Source of the DNA: Saccharum officinarum
Lineage: Eukaryota > Streptophyta > Magnoliopsida > Poales > Poaceae
NCBI GenBank assembly: GCA_020631735.1
Contig: CM036154.1
Location: 124,001-188,000 of the forward strand
DNA: 64,000 bases
Direction: 5' to 3'
Position 1 is the stretch's first letter. Every line of letters begins with the position of its first letter. Both the position numbers and the translations under genes were made by a program. Of the stretch, positions 1-12,462 are shown piece after piece. The notes beneath the pieces were generated by a model, which saw nothing but the letters and a program-made list of their open reading frames with translations, did not search any database and had not been told where the DNA came from.

Positions 1-235
1 ACTTGCCCTTCACACTTGCAACCGGTCCGTCGAGCCAAGCCTCATCTTGATCTTTGCCACCTTGGCCACATGACTCCATGTCATGTCTCATATGCAATGA
101 GCTCCTCCATGACATCATCACCTATGGACTAATCTCGTGTGTATCTCACATTAAAAAAATTAGTCCACCTAAGGTTGTCACTCAATTACCAAAACCAAAC
201 AAGGACCTTTCAGCTGCCCGACAATCACCATTGGC

Positions 236-595
236 ATGGGCCCACATGTCATTGAGAACGCCTACTACGACCTTGGTGCTAGCATCAATGTGATGTCCAA
301 GGTAACATTTTATAAAGTTCTGGGAGGTCCTTTGGACCCCGCAGACTTCAGAATGCAGATGGCGGATCAAACGTCACGTGATCCGGTGGGGATAGTACGT
401 GACATACTGGTAAGACTACAGGACCAGTACATCCTCACCGACTTCGTCATCATTGATATGGGCCCAAACAGGGAAGTTCCTCTCCTTCTTGGGAGATCAT
501 TCCTATGTACCACTCATGCTAAACTGCATGTAGGAATGGGGTTCGCTCGTTTTCATATTAAAGATAAAACATTAACATGTCCATTTACTGGGTAA
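236..595 (+). pseudogene. Retropepsin (aspartic protease) fragment of the retrotransposon
   Basis: The frame encodes the aspartic protease that cleaves the Gag-Pol polyprotein. The active-site motif DLGAS lies near the start, followed after about 75 residues by the LLLGRSF motif that forms the second half of the retropepsin fold in plant Ty3 elements. The frame is open a little upstream of the first Met, so 236 is only the first ATG. No gag can be followed in the same frame further upstream, and the frame ends at 595 without RT. The protein is therefore a fragment, probably not functional on its own. Confidence 0.7.
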
Positions 596-745
596 AAAAT
601 GTATAATCAACCCAAAAGCAAGCGGACTAGGAAACAAAAGCGCAACCCTGTTTTGCAGGCATAGCAGGAGCAATGCTCCATGATTTAGATCAAATACGGT
701 TTGAATCAACAGGGCATAGCTGAGGTTGAAATTCAACCTTAGCTG

Positions 746-982
746 GTGGATGGCCTCAAGAAGAAGAACAAGAGGCTAGAGCAAAATAGCTCCAAACCTA
801 CAAAGGTAAGTCCAAAGGTTGTTCCTTCACCTTCTAAAAAGAAGGTAGAGAAGCCACTCAAGGAAGCTCCAAAGTCCACCACCACACCAGCAACAAAGAA
901 AAAGAAGAAGGTGTGGGTGCCTAAGGAGAAGTCCATACTCACTCCCCTAGGTACGAAGAACCCTTCATTGAGCAATCAATGA
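746..982 (+). other. Short lysine-rich open frame downstream of the protease
   Basis: The frame of 78 residues is dominated by Lys, Pro, Ser and Thr, with the run KKKKKVWVPK near its C-terminal third. No domain is recognisable. It may be the remnant of a longer basic C-terminal protein of the element, or chance in purine-rich DNA. Confidence 0.25.
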
Positions 983-3200
983 AGGGGGAGGAAGTCCTAT
1001 TCATAGGACTATAAAGGTATGGTCCCTCGCCAAAGGTAAATGGTAGTTATCCTTTTTACTTTCTGCAATTAAATAAAACATTACTAGTATAGTAGTAATG
1101 ATAAAAATGAAAACAGCAAAAACATTTATTGCTTTAGAAAATACAAAACTTCATTCATATAGAATCATTTAGCTTAGGGGAGCGATGCTTGCGCCATCAC
1201 CTTCCCATAGGTACATAATGCAAGCATGGTGCTTGGATTAGTTAACCTACCTTGACCATGCTAAGTTCTTAGCTTGATCATGGAGCTAGATTGGTTATAT
1301 ATGACTTGAAAACAAAAATATTTCATAACCTAACAAAGTTTGGTTAAAAGTTTAAAGTCTTATATGAAACATGTTATAGTTTGGAACATGGTTTTCCTAT
1401 CATGCTCCATAGGTCTTTTAATCTAGCTCATGCTAAGGTCAGAATACCTGCTTTGATTAAATTTCAAATTTGATCATTGTGCTAAAACTTGTCAAGTATA
1501 AAACTTTGAATGATTAACCAAACCAAACCAAAAATGTTTACTGTTTCAAATAAACTCTTGCTTATGCTAAGTAAAACTTTGGTCTTAAAATATGGTTTCA
1601 TTGAGTCATGTTTTCATAGACTTCTCAAATTAAGCATGGTGCTTAGGTTGACCAGTTTACTTTGATCAAATTAAACAATCTACTTGATTTGGTCATTGTC
1701 CCAAAATTTGCTAAGTATAAGACAAGCTTAAAATATAAAAATTCAAAATAAACTACATGCCTTGGAGTCTTCATCAAGCAACCTCGCTTCAAGCTAGCTT
1801 GGGGGAGGGCCCCGCTCAGGTATGGCTGCATTGCATATTTACTTCCTAACAATTTGCTTTCTGTTTGCATGTTTGCTTATTCCCTTGCATAGAAAACCAA
1901 AATAAAAATATTAATAATATTATTAGTAATAAAATAAAAATAAAATGTATAAAAAAACTCCACTCTATACATATGTGATGTAGAAATGTTGATTCCATCC
2001 TTATTGAAATGATGAATAGTTGCTCTACATTATATTTCATACTATGCCTAGCTTATAGCTTAACTTTCTCCAATATTTGAGTTTATTGGCTTAAAATATG
2101 TTTATCCTAAAAACCTGAATCTTGTGGGTAGCAAGTGCTTAATCTGTCTAAGTAGTTGCCTAACATGATATAGAGAAATAGACATTGCCATGACTTTGTT
2201 CCAAAGAAAGACTTATCATCTGGAGATTTCAATTTCAAAACATAAAATCAAAAGTTCCTCAATGATCAAAATTCCTACCAACGCCATATGGCACATACAT
2301 TTTCAAAACCTTAGTCATATGCTGCTTGTATTCATGGTGAGCTTTGTCAAATTGTTGTGACCAATGTTGAGATTCTTTTCATACACCCATGATCAAAATT
2401 CACGTACACTTTATAAAATAAAAACTCTATGTCAAAACTTTTCCTCTAGAAGTGATCAGAAAGAGTTTGGGCTATATACAAAAGATGTCATCCCAAAGAA
2501 GCATGAGCCAAATAAAAGATGCCATACCAAAAGGGTATGTGCAAAAAAAATAATATGAGAGAAAATAATGGGTATTTAGATGCCCGCCAAAAAGAGAGAC
2601 AAAATGGGTACAAAAGTACCCACCAAAAAGAGAGAATAAATATAGCCCATGCTCTCAAAGATCTCAAAAGGAGAAAGATATGGCATATGAGTTCATAAAA
2701 ACACAAAAATATTCACTTGCACAATCTTGATCAACGTGTATGACTAGTCTCTCCTATGGTCTGATTTTTTAGTTAGCAACATGACATGATGCAAGTAGGC
2801 CACTTTTGTCCATACCAAGCTCCATGAAAGCCTATATAAATGGTAAGATAAAGGAAAGGCAAAGTCAAAAGCCTTTGGTGAGGAAAACTTATACAGTTTG
2901 AGTGATTGAGTGTATCATTTTAGGAACTACATTCATCTTATAAAAACTTTCAAAACCTCCAGAATAATAGTCAATCAGAAGAACAGAGGATAAGCGAGTC
3001 TATCTATCTGTTCTGTCTTGCAACTACCCATGACCAGAGAAGGCCAAAAAGCTCCACATGCTGCAAGGTAATACATGGATAAGCAATAGCCAATTTATTC
3101 AAATTGCGGTAGAAAACTTTGTTATAATCTATGCAAATTTGAAATGTAATTGGCATAGTAGCAACTCCTAATCAACAACCAACGTCTTAGCTTTTGCTCA

Positions 3201-3231
3201 AGGACGAGCAAAGGGTAAACTTGGGGGAGTT
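3201..3231 (+). other. Polypurine tract preceding the LTR
   Basis: The stretch aggacgagcaaagggtaaac followed by ttgggggagt lies directly before the LTR start TGTTGG. A purine run of this type primes plus-strand DNA synthesis and marks the 3' end of the internal region. The 'gacgagcaaag' wording is common in grass Tat/Athila elements (family knowledge). Confidence 0.7.
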
Positions 3232-4855
3232 TGTTGGCAGTTGCTATCGACAAATATTTACCACCAACATTCTACTAAAAAAGAAGGAATAAAATTAATA
3301 CACACATATACATGTGATAATGCCTTGTTTCCAGTTGTGCCCTTGAATTATCAGGAATGCAGAAACAGGGACGGAAACAAGCATAGCAGAGGAGAAAAGT
3401 GTGCTTTCTAGAAAGCGCACTAGAGGGAGAAGAGGAAAAGGGCCAGCTCGGGATAGAATTGGGCCAAGCCCACACCAGCATAGCAATCTAGGCCTAGAGG
3501 AGAGGCGGTGGAGCGAAGCTAGGCCAGAGGGGCGTCGGCCCTGGCGCGTGCACCAGGGGCGTGGCCGCGCCCTCCCCGCTGCAGCTCGGCCCCACCTCGT
3601 GCACACTGACTGCAATTAATGTAGTGGAGGCGGTGGGGGTGGGTTCTCTAAACCTAGACACCAGGGAGCCTCCACTAGCTCCTATATAAAGGAGGGCACA
3701 CCCCACACACACAACACACTCAACACACCACACTACATTCTCTGACTCCTCACTCCCTCTAGCTCAAGGAGCTCCCTCTCTCCCTCTACCTCACTCTCAC
3801 TTAGCTAGGTTAGGTTAGGAAAGTAGAAAGAGAAGTAGAAAAGCTACAAGGAGAGCGTGACTCCTTGGTGGAATATTGGTGAGAATAAAGTTGGATTCTT
3901 TCTACCTTATGATCACCATGTTCTATCATACTGTCTTGTTCTTATATTCATATAGTTGTTGCTATGAACTAGAGTATAGTCATATTGATATGTTCATGAC
4001 TTGTGTACTAGTCTATTGTCCATGTGTTATGAGTATTTCATATATGGTTATGTATGGTTTGTTTAGTATATTTGTGATGTGTAGATTAGTCTATAGTTGA
4101 CATATCATTCATATGCTAAGCTAACCTAGGTGCTGCACTCACATATGTGTCATGAGTAGAGTTACTTGTGTGTGGGGAGGTAGTTCATTATGCTTTCGGG
4201 TATATCCTAGTCTCTTACCTATCTATCCGTAGGGTCATGGACCCGAGGGGACTAGGGTGGTCAATATATATGCAAGTGTGGTGCCCGGGTATATAGTGGC
4301 AGGTGTTTGCATGCCCAGTCCACGGTCGAGGGGTAGGTGGGCCGGTGGTGACAGCCATGTCCAGTGTAGGAGTTTGTAAATATGCTATTCGAGGTTGCTA
4401 GCAGACCAGTACTCGGTAGTCTCCCAATCCAATACACACATACTTAGCACTACCTTGTGAGCATATATGTTAAGTTAGCTCATAGCATACTAACTATATT
4501 AGAACCCTCTACTACTCATTAGGACATTCTTTTATTCTTATTCTTTAGAGTTGGGAGCACTTGACTAGATTAGGTGTAGGTGTATTTGTGTGTGTGTCCA
4601 CTATCTTAAGAACTGTATGCTTACCCCTATTATGATCATCTAGATATTATGCATACATAAGTGCTTTGCTCATACACATGTTAGACCATTTGTTATCACT
4701 GCCTTCTTTAGCAAAATATAAATAACGATACCCTGAATACTTCTGGGTGAAATGCTACAATGATAGATCCATGCGCTTGCGGACATTGTCTGTAATTGTA
4801 CAGACCTATCGGCTAGTGTTCCTTAGTATCCTTACTAGGGGATGTCAGCACAACA
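3232..4855 (+). repeat. LTR of the Tat/Athila-like element (1624 bp)
   Basis: The repeat begins TGTTG and ends CAACA, a 5-bp terminal inversion with the usual TG...CA ends. A polypurine tract sits directly upstream and a primer-binding site 4 bp downstream. It therefore acts as the 3' LTR of the sequence to its left and the 5' LTR of the sequence to its right. A TATA box at 3682-3690 supports plus-strand orientation. The second LTR of neither element is in the window. Confidence 0.8.
3682..3690 (+). promoter_or_regulatory. TATA box of the LTR promoter
   Basis: The sequence ctatataaa lies about 450 bp into the LTR, followed by a C/A-rich stretch where transcription would be expected to start about 30 bp later. 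This is the usual layout of a plant pol II LTR promoter. Confidence 0.6.
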
Positions 4856-4859
4856 TTTC

Positions 4860-4877
4860 TGGCACCGTTGCTAGGGA
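4860..4877 (+). other. Primer-binding site, tRNA-Asp-like
   Basis: The 18 bases tggcaccgttgctaggga lie 4 bp after the LTR end. They resemble the complement of the 3' end of plant tRNA-Asp used by Tat-lineage elements (family knowledge), with a few mismatches. The next bases are interrupted by the solo LTR at 4881. Confidence 0.7.
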
Positions 4878-4880
4878 TGG

Positions 4881-7805
4881 TGTCACACTCCAATTAAAGG
4901 ACAATATAGAGTGCATACATCTTATGTGCGCCCCAGGAATAGTCGCACACATAAGCTGACAAATTAACAAAAGTATCATCACCATGTACATACATAACGT
5001 TATTACATCACGTAGTTCTTACATAACAAGCGGAAAAGTAAATAGCAACTCTCAGGCGTAGTGTCTGATCCACAGGGAAGGACGACTGGTTGACCCAAAC
5101 CTAGAAATCTTCCGGGAAGTCCTCGTAGAAACTGTCATCTGTTACCCATCCGGGATTTTTATCCAAAAACAATATAGCAACAAGTGTGAGTACATTTGTA
5201 CTCCGCAAGTATAGTATGAGGATTCATGAGGCTCAAAAAGGATAGACACGGTTGACTGCAGTTAGCACTTTTAGTAGATCAACATTTCATTATTAATCAT
5301 TATTAAGTTATGCTCAAGCTCCCATTTAACCCACATGATCCACTACTAGAATTAAGAAGAGAAAGCAACAGTGTGATCTCATCATCATCATCATAGTTCA
5401 TCCACATATCAAGTAACCATTTATTCTGTGAGTTTTTCGGGCCGCTCGTGTCCGTGAGCACGGCTGTTATAACAGTTTTAACACTCTGCAGAGGTTGTGC
5501 ATCTTTACCCGTGAGTCGTGTTACCCGTATGCCCGGGGCCCGTCGACCCCCTAACACTTCCAAGGTGAGCAGGCAGGGTACACTATGAAGCCTTCCATAG
5601 GCCTCTTCTAACAAGTTAGGGCCGCTAGGTTTCCTCGGCAGGCAGATATAGAGAACCCCCCTTTCGATGGCATAATTCCCGCAGGCTATACACATCTGAA
5701 CAGAGGCAGTTCCATACCCAACGTGGCAAGCCCCTCTTGCGCCCTTTCGGGTAACCTCTAACAAGTTAGAAAAGATCCTACTACTGAGCTAAAGTCAGAG
5801 CCATTTAACTCCCACGGTTGCACTGTAAGTCCCAGCTTTTGCCCTACAGATAAGTCCTTACGGAGAGTTTAGGGCAACATGATCAACATCATTTGCACCA
5901 TCACCCTATAGTTCCACCATTATCATCATGTTTATCCGTTGGTTCCATTAGTCATAGTGTAGATCATGTTTAATTAGAGCACTAGCATTCTACCCATATG
6001 CAATAAAACCCATAGGTATCGAGATATAAGTCATAAATGGCTAGGATGTCCTTATAGTCGAGCAATATTAGACACATGCATAATGAGTAGATTATATAAT
6101 GAATAGGAATCAAGGAAGGCCCATGCTATACTTGCCTTGGTTCACGAACTGCTGCTGGTCCTGCTGCTCCTCGCACGCGTCCGGATTTCCGACGTACTCC
6201 TCACCGTCTGAACTCGAACGACACGAAGTACAACACGCAATTCGGAGCAGACATACAAGCAAAACATGGCTACTATTAGAACAGTACACCAACAATAAAT
6301 AAATCTGAATAAAATGTTTATCAAAATCATCTACATCTCGCTACGATCACAATGACGCGAAAAGCACGAAAAACGGAGTTACGACGCACAAGTTACGAGA
6401 TATTTACTGTTCCAAAAGCTAGCTATTAACTAGATTTATTTGAGAAATTCAAAAGCTCGTAACAGGTCTAACAATAGCACTATTGCATAGATTATGAAAT
6501 TATGAAACTAACGCAAGTTGAACGGGTCAAATCGGAGCTAAGACGACGATTTTATAAACGTTTTACTACAGTGGCAATTCTGTAATTAATCTGAAAGCGT
6601 ATTTTTCATATATACCGAAGAAACTACGCTTTCCGAAAAAGAACGCACACTCCGGGAGTACGCCAAGGACGGCGGGTTAAGCCTTCCAGAAACTGAGGGG
6701 CTCTTTTAGAAATTGGACCCGCGAAGGGGTATCGGCGTGTCCTGGCCGTCCGATCCGAGATGAACGGCGAGGATTAGATAGAGGAGAGTAAGGAGAGCGC
6801 GGGCCGCCGGAGCTGAGGGAGAACGCGGCGGCGCCGCCATTGCCGTGGCGCGAAGCTCGCCGGCGTTACTCGCCCGAGCGCTACAGGGCTTCATTTTCAA
6901 AAGTAAAAGGCCCAGAGCGAAGAGGAGGGGATGGCGAACCCATCCCGGGGCAAAACACGGCCACGGGGTCACCCGCGCGGCGTGCCCGCCATGGATGATG
7001 GCAAGAAGCTCGTCGGAGCTCGCGGACACGGCCCTAGAGGCCACCATTCGTAGAATTGAAGGTGCAAGGAGAGGGAGGGAAGCACGGGGAGGCTCACCGA
7101 GCGGAAAATCACAGACGGAGGAGGCTCGGGGCGAAGACCGACGAGGTGGCCGAACGGTGCTCCGGTGGTGCGCCGCTATGGCTTCGAGTGCTCAAAAGAG
7201 AGTGACTGGAGCGGGAAAACAGCAGGGGGGGAAGGCGGTGGAGGGGTTGCGGCTCCCTTTTGAAGGCCGGGCGCGGGGGAAGGAACGCTCCCACGTTCTG
7301 CGGTTGTGGGCGCGGGGGAAGGAATGGCGGTTGCCTTCGACCGAGAGAAACGGAGGTTGCGGCTGGAGGTAGAGGAGGGCGCCGACAGGTGGGCCCGGAC
7401 GGTCAGCGACCGCGGGAGAGGAGCGCGGCGCGGCAACGGCCGCCGGCTGGGCTGGGCTACGGCCCAGAGAAGGAGCGCGGGGAGGAAGGGATGGGCCGGC
7501 CGGGAATTGGGCTAGCAGGCCGAATCCGAGGAAAAGTGAAGGCGGGAAAAGAATTTGTTTTCCTTTTTCAAATTTAATTTTCAAATCACATTTCCAAATG
7601 ATTTTCAAATCCTTTCAAAAATTTATCAAAACCACTCATCACAAAAATACTTGTGCAACAGCATGCATGCATGAACATTTTCTAACCTTATGATTGATTT
7701 TAATTTCCCAAAAATTTATTATTCCCTAAATTTGAATGCACAACAAATTCATATTTAAATCAAATTTATCTATTTTTAAATAATACAAAAATTTAGGGTG
7801 TCACA
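4881..7805 (-). mobile_element. Solo LTR of a Ty3 element, TSD GATGG
   Basis: The unit begins tgtcacactc and ends gggtgtcaca. It is flanked by perfect 5-bp repeats GATGG at 4876-4880 and 7806-7810, so both ends are exact. No internal region or second LTR is present, hence a solo LTR of 2925 bp. The sense strand is taken as minus, because TGTGACACCCTAAA at the right end matches the start of Tekay-type LTRs. A GC-rich block (about 6780-7530) gives several chance open frames on both strands. A GAGTAC/GTACTC hairpin at 5188-5203 and a Glu/Gln-rich frame around 6120-6290 (minus) look like diverged versions of LTR modules in elements B and C. Confidence 0.88.
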
Positions 7806-8121
7806 GATGGTCCTAAGCCTATTCTTACTAGCAACACTAAGAAATGCAACAATATGTTTTGAAGGACACATCTCTAGAAACAAGTGGAAAATGCACAAAA
7901 CCAAACCAAAAAGTGTAAAGCAGAACACGTGTTTCAAAAGCGTGCAAAAGAGGATAAATGGAGAAAGCCCACCTATGCAATTACCTGGACCGAAGCACCA
8001 ATGTAGGAGAGGCCTAGGTCCAACCACCAGCCCACCTACCAAAGGCGATGGCCAGGTGAGCCAGCTAGGGTGCGGGCGCACCCTGGGTGCGGGCGCACCA
8101 CAGGCAAGCGTGGCCTGGCCA
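7806..8121 (+). mobile_element. 5' leader of the Tat-like element, resumed after the solo LTR
   Basis: After removal of the solo LTR and one GATGG copy, this sequence continues directly from the primer-binding site at 4877, so it is the untranslated leader of the right-hand element. No coding frame is recognisable. Its end (8068-8100) has two tandem copies of a GC-rich unit containing ggtgcgggcgcacc, each self-complementary, just before the gap. Confidence 0.6.
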
Positions 8122-8221
8122 NNNNNNNNNNNNNNNNNNNNNNNNNNNNNNNNNNNNNNNNNNNNNNNNNNNNNNNNNNNNNNNNNNNNNNNNNNNNNNN
8201 NNNNNNNNNNNNNNNNNNNNN
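8122..8221. other. Assembly gap (100 N)
   Basis: Exactly 100 N, a conventional gap of unknown size. By comparison with the other LTR copy (34477-34557), about 80 bp of the outer end of element B's left LTR and its target-site duplication fall in this gap. Confidence 0.99.
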
Positions 8222-11200
8222 CTTCACCATAACTTAAAAGGCCTTGGCTTCGTCGAACAGGTATCCAATCACAGCGAGTATTGCCAATATTACAATAGTT
8301 GATTCAAAATATTCAACAGAGTAACGTAGCGGAAGTCTTACAATAATATAGGTTTACAAACCAGTTTTCAAACTTCAAACCTTATGTAACATTATTACAA
8401 ACCAGTAGTAGAGAAGTATCGGTATTAACTTTATTACAACACACAAGCGAGATGCCTTGCCCAAAGGCCACACAGTCTACTCGTCGTCGCTTTCTTCAAC
8501 CACGACGGTCATGCAACAAGGCTCGAAGCAGACTTGTTCATGAACCGCACCTGCAACAAGGGTTAACAAACCCTGAGTACTTGAGGGTACTCAACAAGAC
8601 TTACCTGACTAAGACAAAGACTCCAAGGGCATGCTAGCTTTAGGGAATCAAGGTACGGGTATTCCAGAATCAAATTTTCTTTTGCAGAAAAGCTTTACTA
8701 AAGTAAGTCCTTACCTTCAATATTTTACTTTTACCATTGATGGTTCATTAACCAATTCTAGGTGATCCTAATCTAGATCAAAGTAATTATCATCAAAACC
8801 TTTCTCATTCTTTCTTTCAATTCCAGTTCTAACTACGATGCAAGTCAGGTGATCAAGTCTCCATAACCGAGGAGCAACGACGATTCGAACCGATTATACC
8901 CAGCTGGGGATCCCTAACCTCACGACATATGTAGAACTAAATCTTGCATATATCAACCCTCATTTAGATCTCCCAAAACCAGAACGTGTCCATCACCACC
9001 CGAGAGTACAGTACTCCTCGAACCCGACCAAATTCTAGCCCTAAGGGTACACGCTACTCTCGCCATCTCTCCACTCCCAGTGCGAGGTTAGACGTTCTCG
9101 TAATGGAATCACCAACATTTTGGCTTACCCAAGGCATGAAGCTAGTTGCAAAGTCTTGAACACAACAGGCTTACAACGAATGACCTTAACTGACAAGGCG
9201 GAAACACTACATTGAGACTCCTTTCCCAATGCATGTTAGCAGTGGCCAAACCACCCGCCCGATCTTTCAAGTTTATTCTCATATTTCAATATTCATTCAA
9301 TATGCCGTCATGGCTAAATAAACATTGCATTTAAAAGCTTAACTTCTAAGCATAGCGAAGCATACTACGCATTTTCCATAAAACAGGTATCAAGGTTGAT
9401 ATCACAATAATCAAAGATGATAATGCAGCAATTGGGTTATCACTCAACTCCTAATTACTTAATGCAGTAAACCATATATAAATAATAAAACATTTGTAAA
9501 ATTCAAGGTAGGGTTTAAATGCACCGGGCTTGCCTTGCTCGGACACGACGACTGACTCAGACCCGAGAACTCCAACGTCAGGTCCGAAACCCACCGACGA
9601 TCGCTCTTCTCCGGAGACTGGGCTCGACGGCTTCGACTTCTTCGAAAGCAGAGACTACACGAACACATAACATGCTTTAACATGATGCTCGACGATAAAC
9701 ATGATGCTTGATGATAACATGCTACGAGTTACGACTGGAGTACAACTTCCCTCGCGGTACAGTCGCAAACTGAAAACCTACTAACTAGTAGCGACGATTC
9801 CAGCGATACACAGCTTTTTAACTAACAAGTTACTAACAAGCTCAAACATGGAATTAAGGTGCCAAAGATCACAAAAGGGTAGTGACCTAAGGACATCACT
9901 CAATCAAAAGGCACACAACTCTTAAAGTTCTCAAATTAACATTTATTTATTATTTAAATAATTATGACATAATTAGAAGTTAATCAAATTTTACCTAATC
10001 AAGCTCAAACTTTTTCTATGGATTAAGAATGATTTATAACAGTGTCATAATAAAATTTCATCATTTTTGGATTAATAAATTAATTATTAAAATTCATGGA
10101 AGTTGCATTTAATCTTTATTAGAACTAATTAATTCTACTGCACAAAGTACTCAATTTCAGCATTTAACATTTTTCCTAGATAGTTTATACATTGAGAAGC
10201 CTACACAAAATTTTCATGAATTTTGGAACTCTACACAAAATTTTAGTGAAAATAAACAAATAGTAGCACTATTCAAAATTTTGAAAAAGAAAAACAAAAC
10301 GAACTCGGGCCGATTCTTCTCTCCTTCCGGCTCGGCCCACTGAGCGGCCCGCTCGCGCCGCACCCGCTCGCGCCCGCACTCACCCGAGCGGCCCAGCACC
10401 GCGGCCCAGCCCGCGCGCGCTCACTCTCTCGTTTTCTCTCACTGACAGGCCGACCGCCTGTCATCGCCTACCTCCGTGTCTCGCTCACTCCGCGTGCTCA
10501 CTCACTCCGCGCAGTGGCCCGCCGTGACTAGGGCTGTGCGGGTTCGGTCGACCAACTGACCTGACCAACACCAACTACACCTCCCACGACTTCGTTTTAC
10601 TAATTTGGCCCACGGTCGAGCTCCGGTGACACTTCACGACGACGACGGTGGCGGCTTGGCAACTACGGTGACCGACGACTCGATGACACAAAGGTGCAAA
10701 GCTTAAACTAACTAGCCAGAGAGCATCAGGGGCGTACCACGATCACAGAGGCGTGATCGGTTGAAGCGGAGAGGCACTGGAGGCGGCTGGCCACGGTAAG
10801 GCGAGGATGGCGGGCAGTCGCCGGAGTTGAGCAGGAGCGGTGGTGGCTGCGTGATCCAGGCGAAGTCAAGCTGGCTTGGGTGGTTCACGAGGTGCATGAG
10901 GAGATGCAGCGATGCTGTTGGTGCGACTGGCATGGCCGGGATGGCCTGGTGAGACGGCTAGATGGACTGAGGTGGCGGGCGGCTATGCGGAGACAGGTGC
11001 GGTCGGTCGGCTGATGAAGTGCACGTGGCGAAAAATGGTAAACGTCACTGTGAACTCATGTATATTTATAGAAGCGGTCGCGACTACAGAGCCGGACTGC
11101 TCACGTCATCGCACTGGCGTTCTCGACCGCGCGCGAAGGGTCTGGGCGGCCACGGCGGCTCGCCGGCGCCCATACCGCGCGGTGGCCGGCCGCCATTGGC

Positions 11201-12259
11201 GCGCACTGTAGTAGCCCCCCCAAATTTTGAATTTTCAAACTATTTTCTAAAATTACTCTCAAATTCATGTAACAACTTGAAAACTTCCAATCTATGAAAT
11301 CTTCAGAATTTCAAGCTCTACAAGTTTTGTATTGAACACTTTTTCAAATTCTCAATGGATTTTGAAATTTGAGTTTAAATTCAAAGGGGACACATTTTTC
11401 AGATTTGGTAATTTAGAAATTACTTTTGATTTTATATTGAAACTTCAAAATCTCCAAACATCAAAGTTGTATATCTTGACCAGACCTACAACTTTGCTGT
11501 TCAAAACTTTTTCAAATTCTGCCTCCATTTTGAAATCTTAGTTTGGGGACAAAAATGAGTCAAAACTGAAATTTATTTATTTTCAAATTGCTCCACATTT
11601 TACACTAAAACTTTGAAAACTCAAAACACCAAAGTTGTAGCCCTTGAAAAGTTCTACAAACTTGGTTTTGAACTTTTTCCCAAATTTTGCTTAGATTTGA
11701 ATTATTTCAAAAGGGGTAAAACAGGGTTTTGAAATTTAGGGTTTTCGGAGGAATTTTAAATTGGAATTTGTTGCTACTTTGATTTGTGATTACTTAGCGA
11801 TCAAAACCTCACCCAAGGCATCATTTGGACCAACATGACATGGTTGACCAAATGCCACTCTTGGTTGACCAATTAGCTTTTAAAATTCTTTTAATATTTT
11901 TCCCCAATTTTGAATTCGAATTCGAATCGGAAAACTCGTGACAAGTTTTGGGACTCCAATTCAAACTCAAATTTGGAGTTTCATTTTAGAGGTTGTACTT
12001 GAGCTCATACCCTACACTTGACACTAGTGTGCAACACAGTCGCACACCTCAAATTATGCAGGGCATGGACTAAGCATTTGCGGTGGTATTAAAAATTAGG
12101 GTTTTCGGGTTCGGAGCACACCACTGAGAAACACATTCAACCTAGATAAGTAAACTTGTTTTAGTTGATGCATAACAAGGTTAACCTAACAGGGATGCTT
12201 TGCAATGCATTATGATGACATGGCAGATTAATTAGCACTATAACACCCGGGGTGTTACA
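8222..12259 (-). repeat. 3' LTR of element B
   Basis: The sense strand starts TGTAACACCCCGGG at 12259 and runs left. It matches 34477-38552 throughout. The outer end lies in the gap. It contains a GC-rich promoter-like block (about 10290-10700), an AT-rich upstream part (about 11210-12000), and the hairpin intron-like module at 8551-8604. The open frames in it are short and not conserved between the LTR copies. Confidence 0.9.
8551..8604 (-). other. Intron-like hairpin module, left LTR copy of B
   Basis: Read on the minus strand this 54-bp module starts GTAAGTCTTG, contains the inverted repeat TGAGTAC-N6-GTACTCA, and ends TTGTTGCAG. It matches, in order and size, modules at 21250, 32715, 34879 and 52807. 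Confidence 0.6.
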
Positions 12260-12462
12260 GCCCTTCCCCCTTAAAGAAATCTCATCCCGAGATTTAAAGC
12301 CTTGAGTTAAGTAATAGAAAAGGAAACGTGTCAAGCAAACACGTCCAAGACTTGTCTACAAAACAGGTAGGGGTTTTTGCATTACAAAGATTTTAAAAGG
12401 ATAGGTTACAGTTTAAAGAGGAAATTGCAACCTAGATAGAAGCAAAGAACTCCGGAAATTCT
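12260..12462 (-). other. Polypurine tract and 3' untranslated end of element B
   Basis: On the minus strand the run TTAAGGGGGAAGGGC (12260-12275) directly precedes the LTR start TGTAACACC. The rest, up to the degenerate pol end at 12463, is short non-coding sequence. Confidence 0.75.

Larger units (their letters stand above)
1..3231 (+). mobile_element. 3' internal part of a Ty3 (Tat/Athila-like) LTR retrotransposon
   Basis: This is the downstream internal region of an LTR element cut by the window edge. It holds a retropepsin stretch (236-595), a short lysine-rich frame (746-982), then about 2.2 kb of AT-rich DNA without coding signal. It ends in a polypurine tract just before the LTR at 3232. 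No reverse transcriptase, RNase H or integrase lies between the protease and the LTR, which suggests a nonautonomous or internally deleted element. The AT-rich part (about 1140-1750) repeats related phrases around 'aagcatggtgctt' and 'ctaagtataa', so it seems to have grown by local duplication. The Tat/Athila assignment rests on the protease type, the purine tract and the tRNA-Asp-like primer site after the LTR. Confidence 0.75.

Noticed and set aside
6706..7608. Genes in the GC-rich part of the first solo LTR
   Set aside because: Overlapping frames in all phases within a defined solo LTR; typical of GC-rich LTR promoter blocks.
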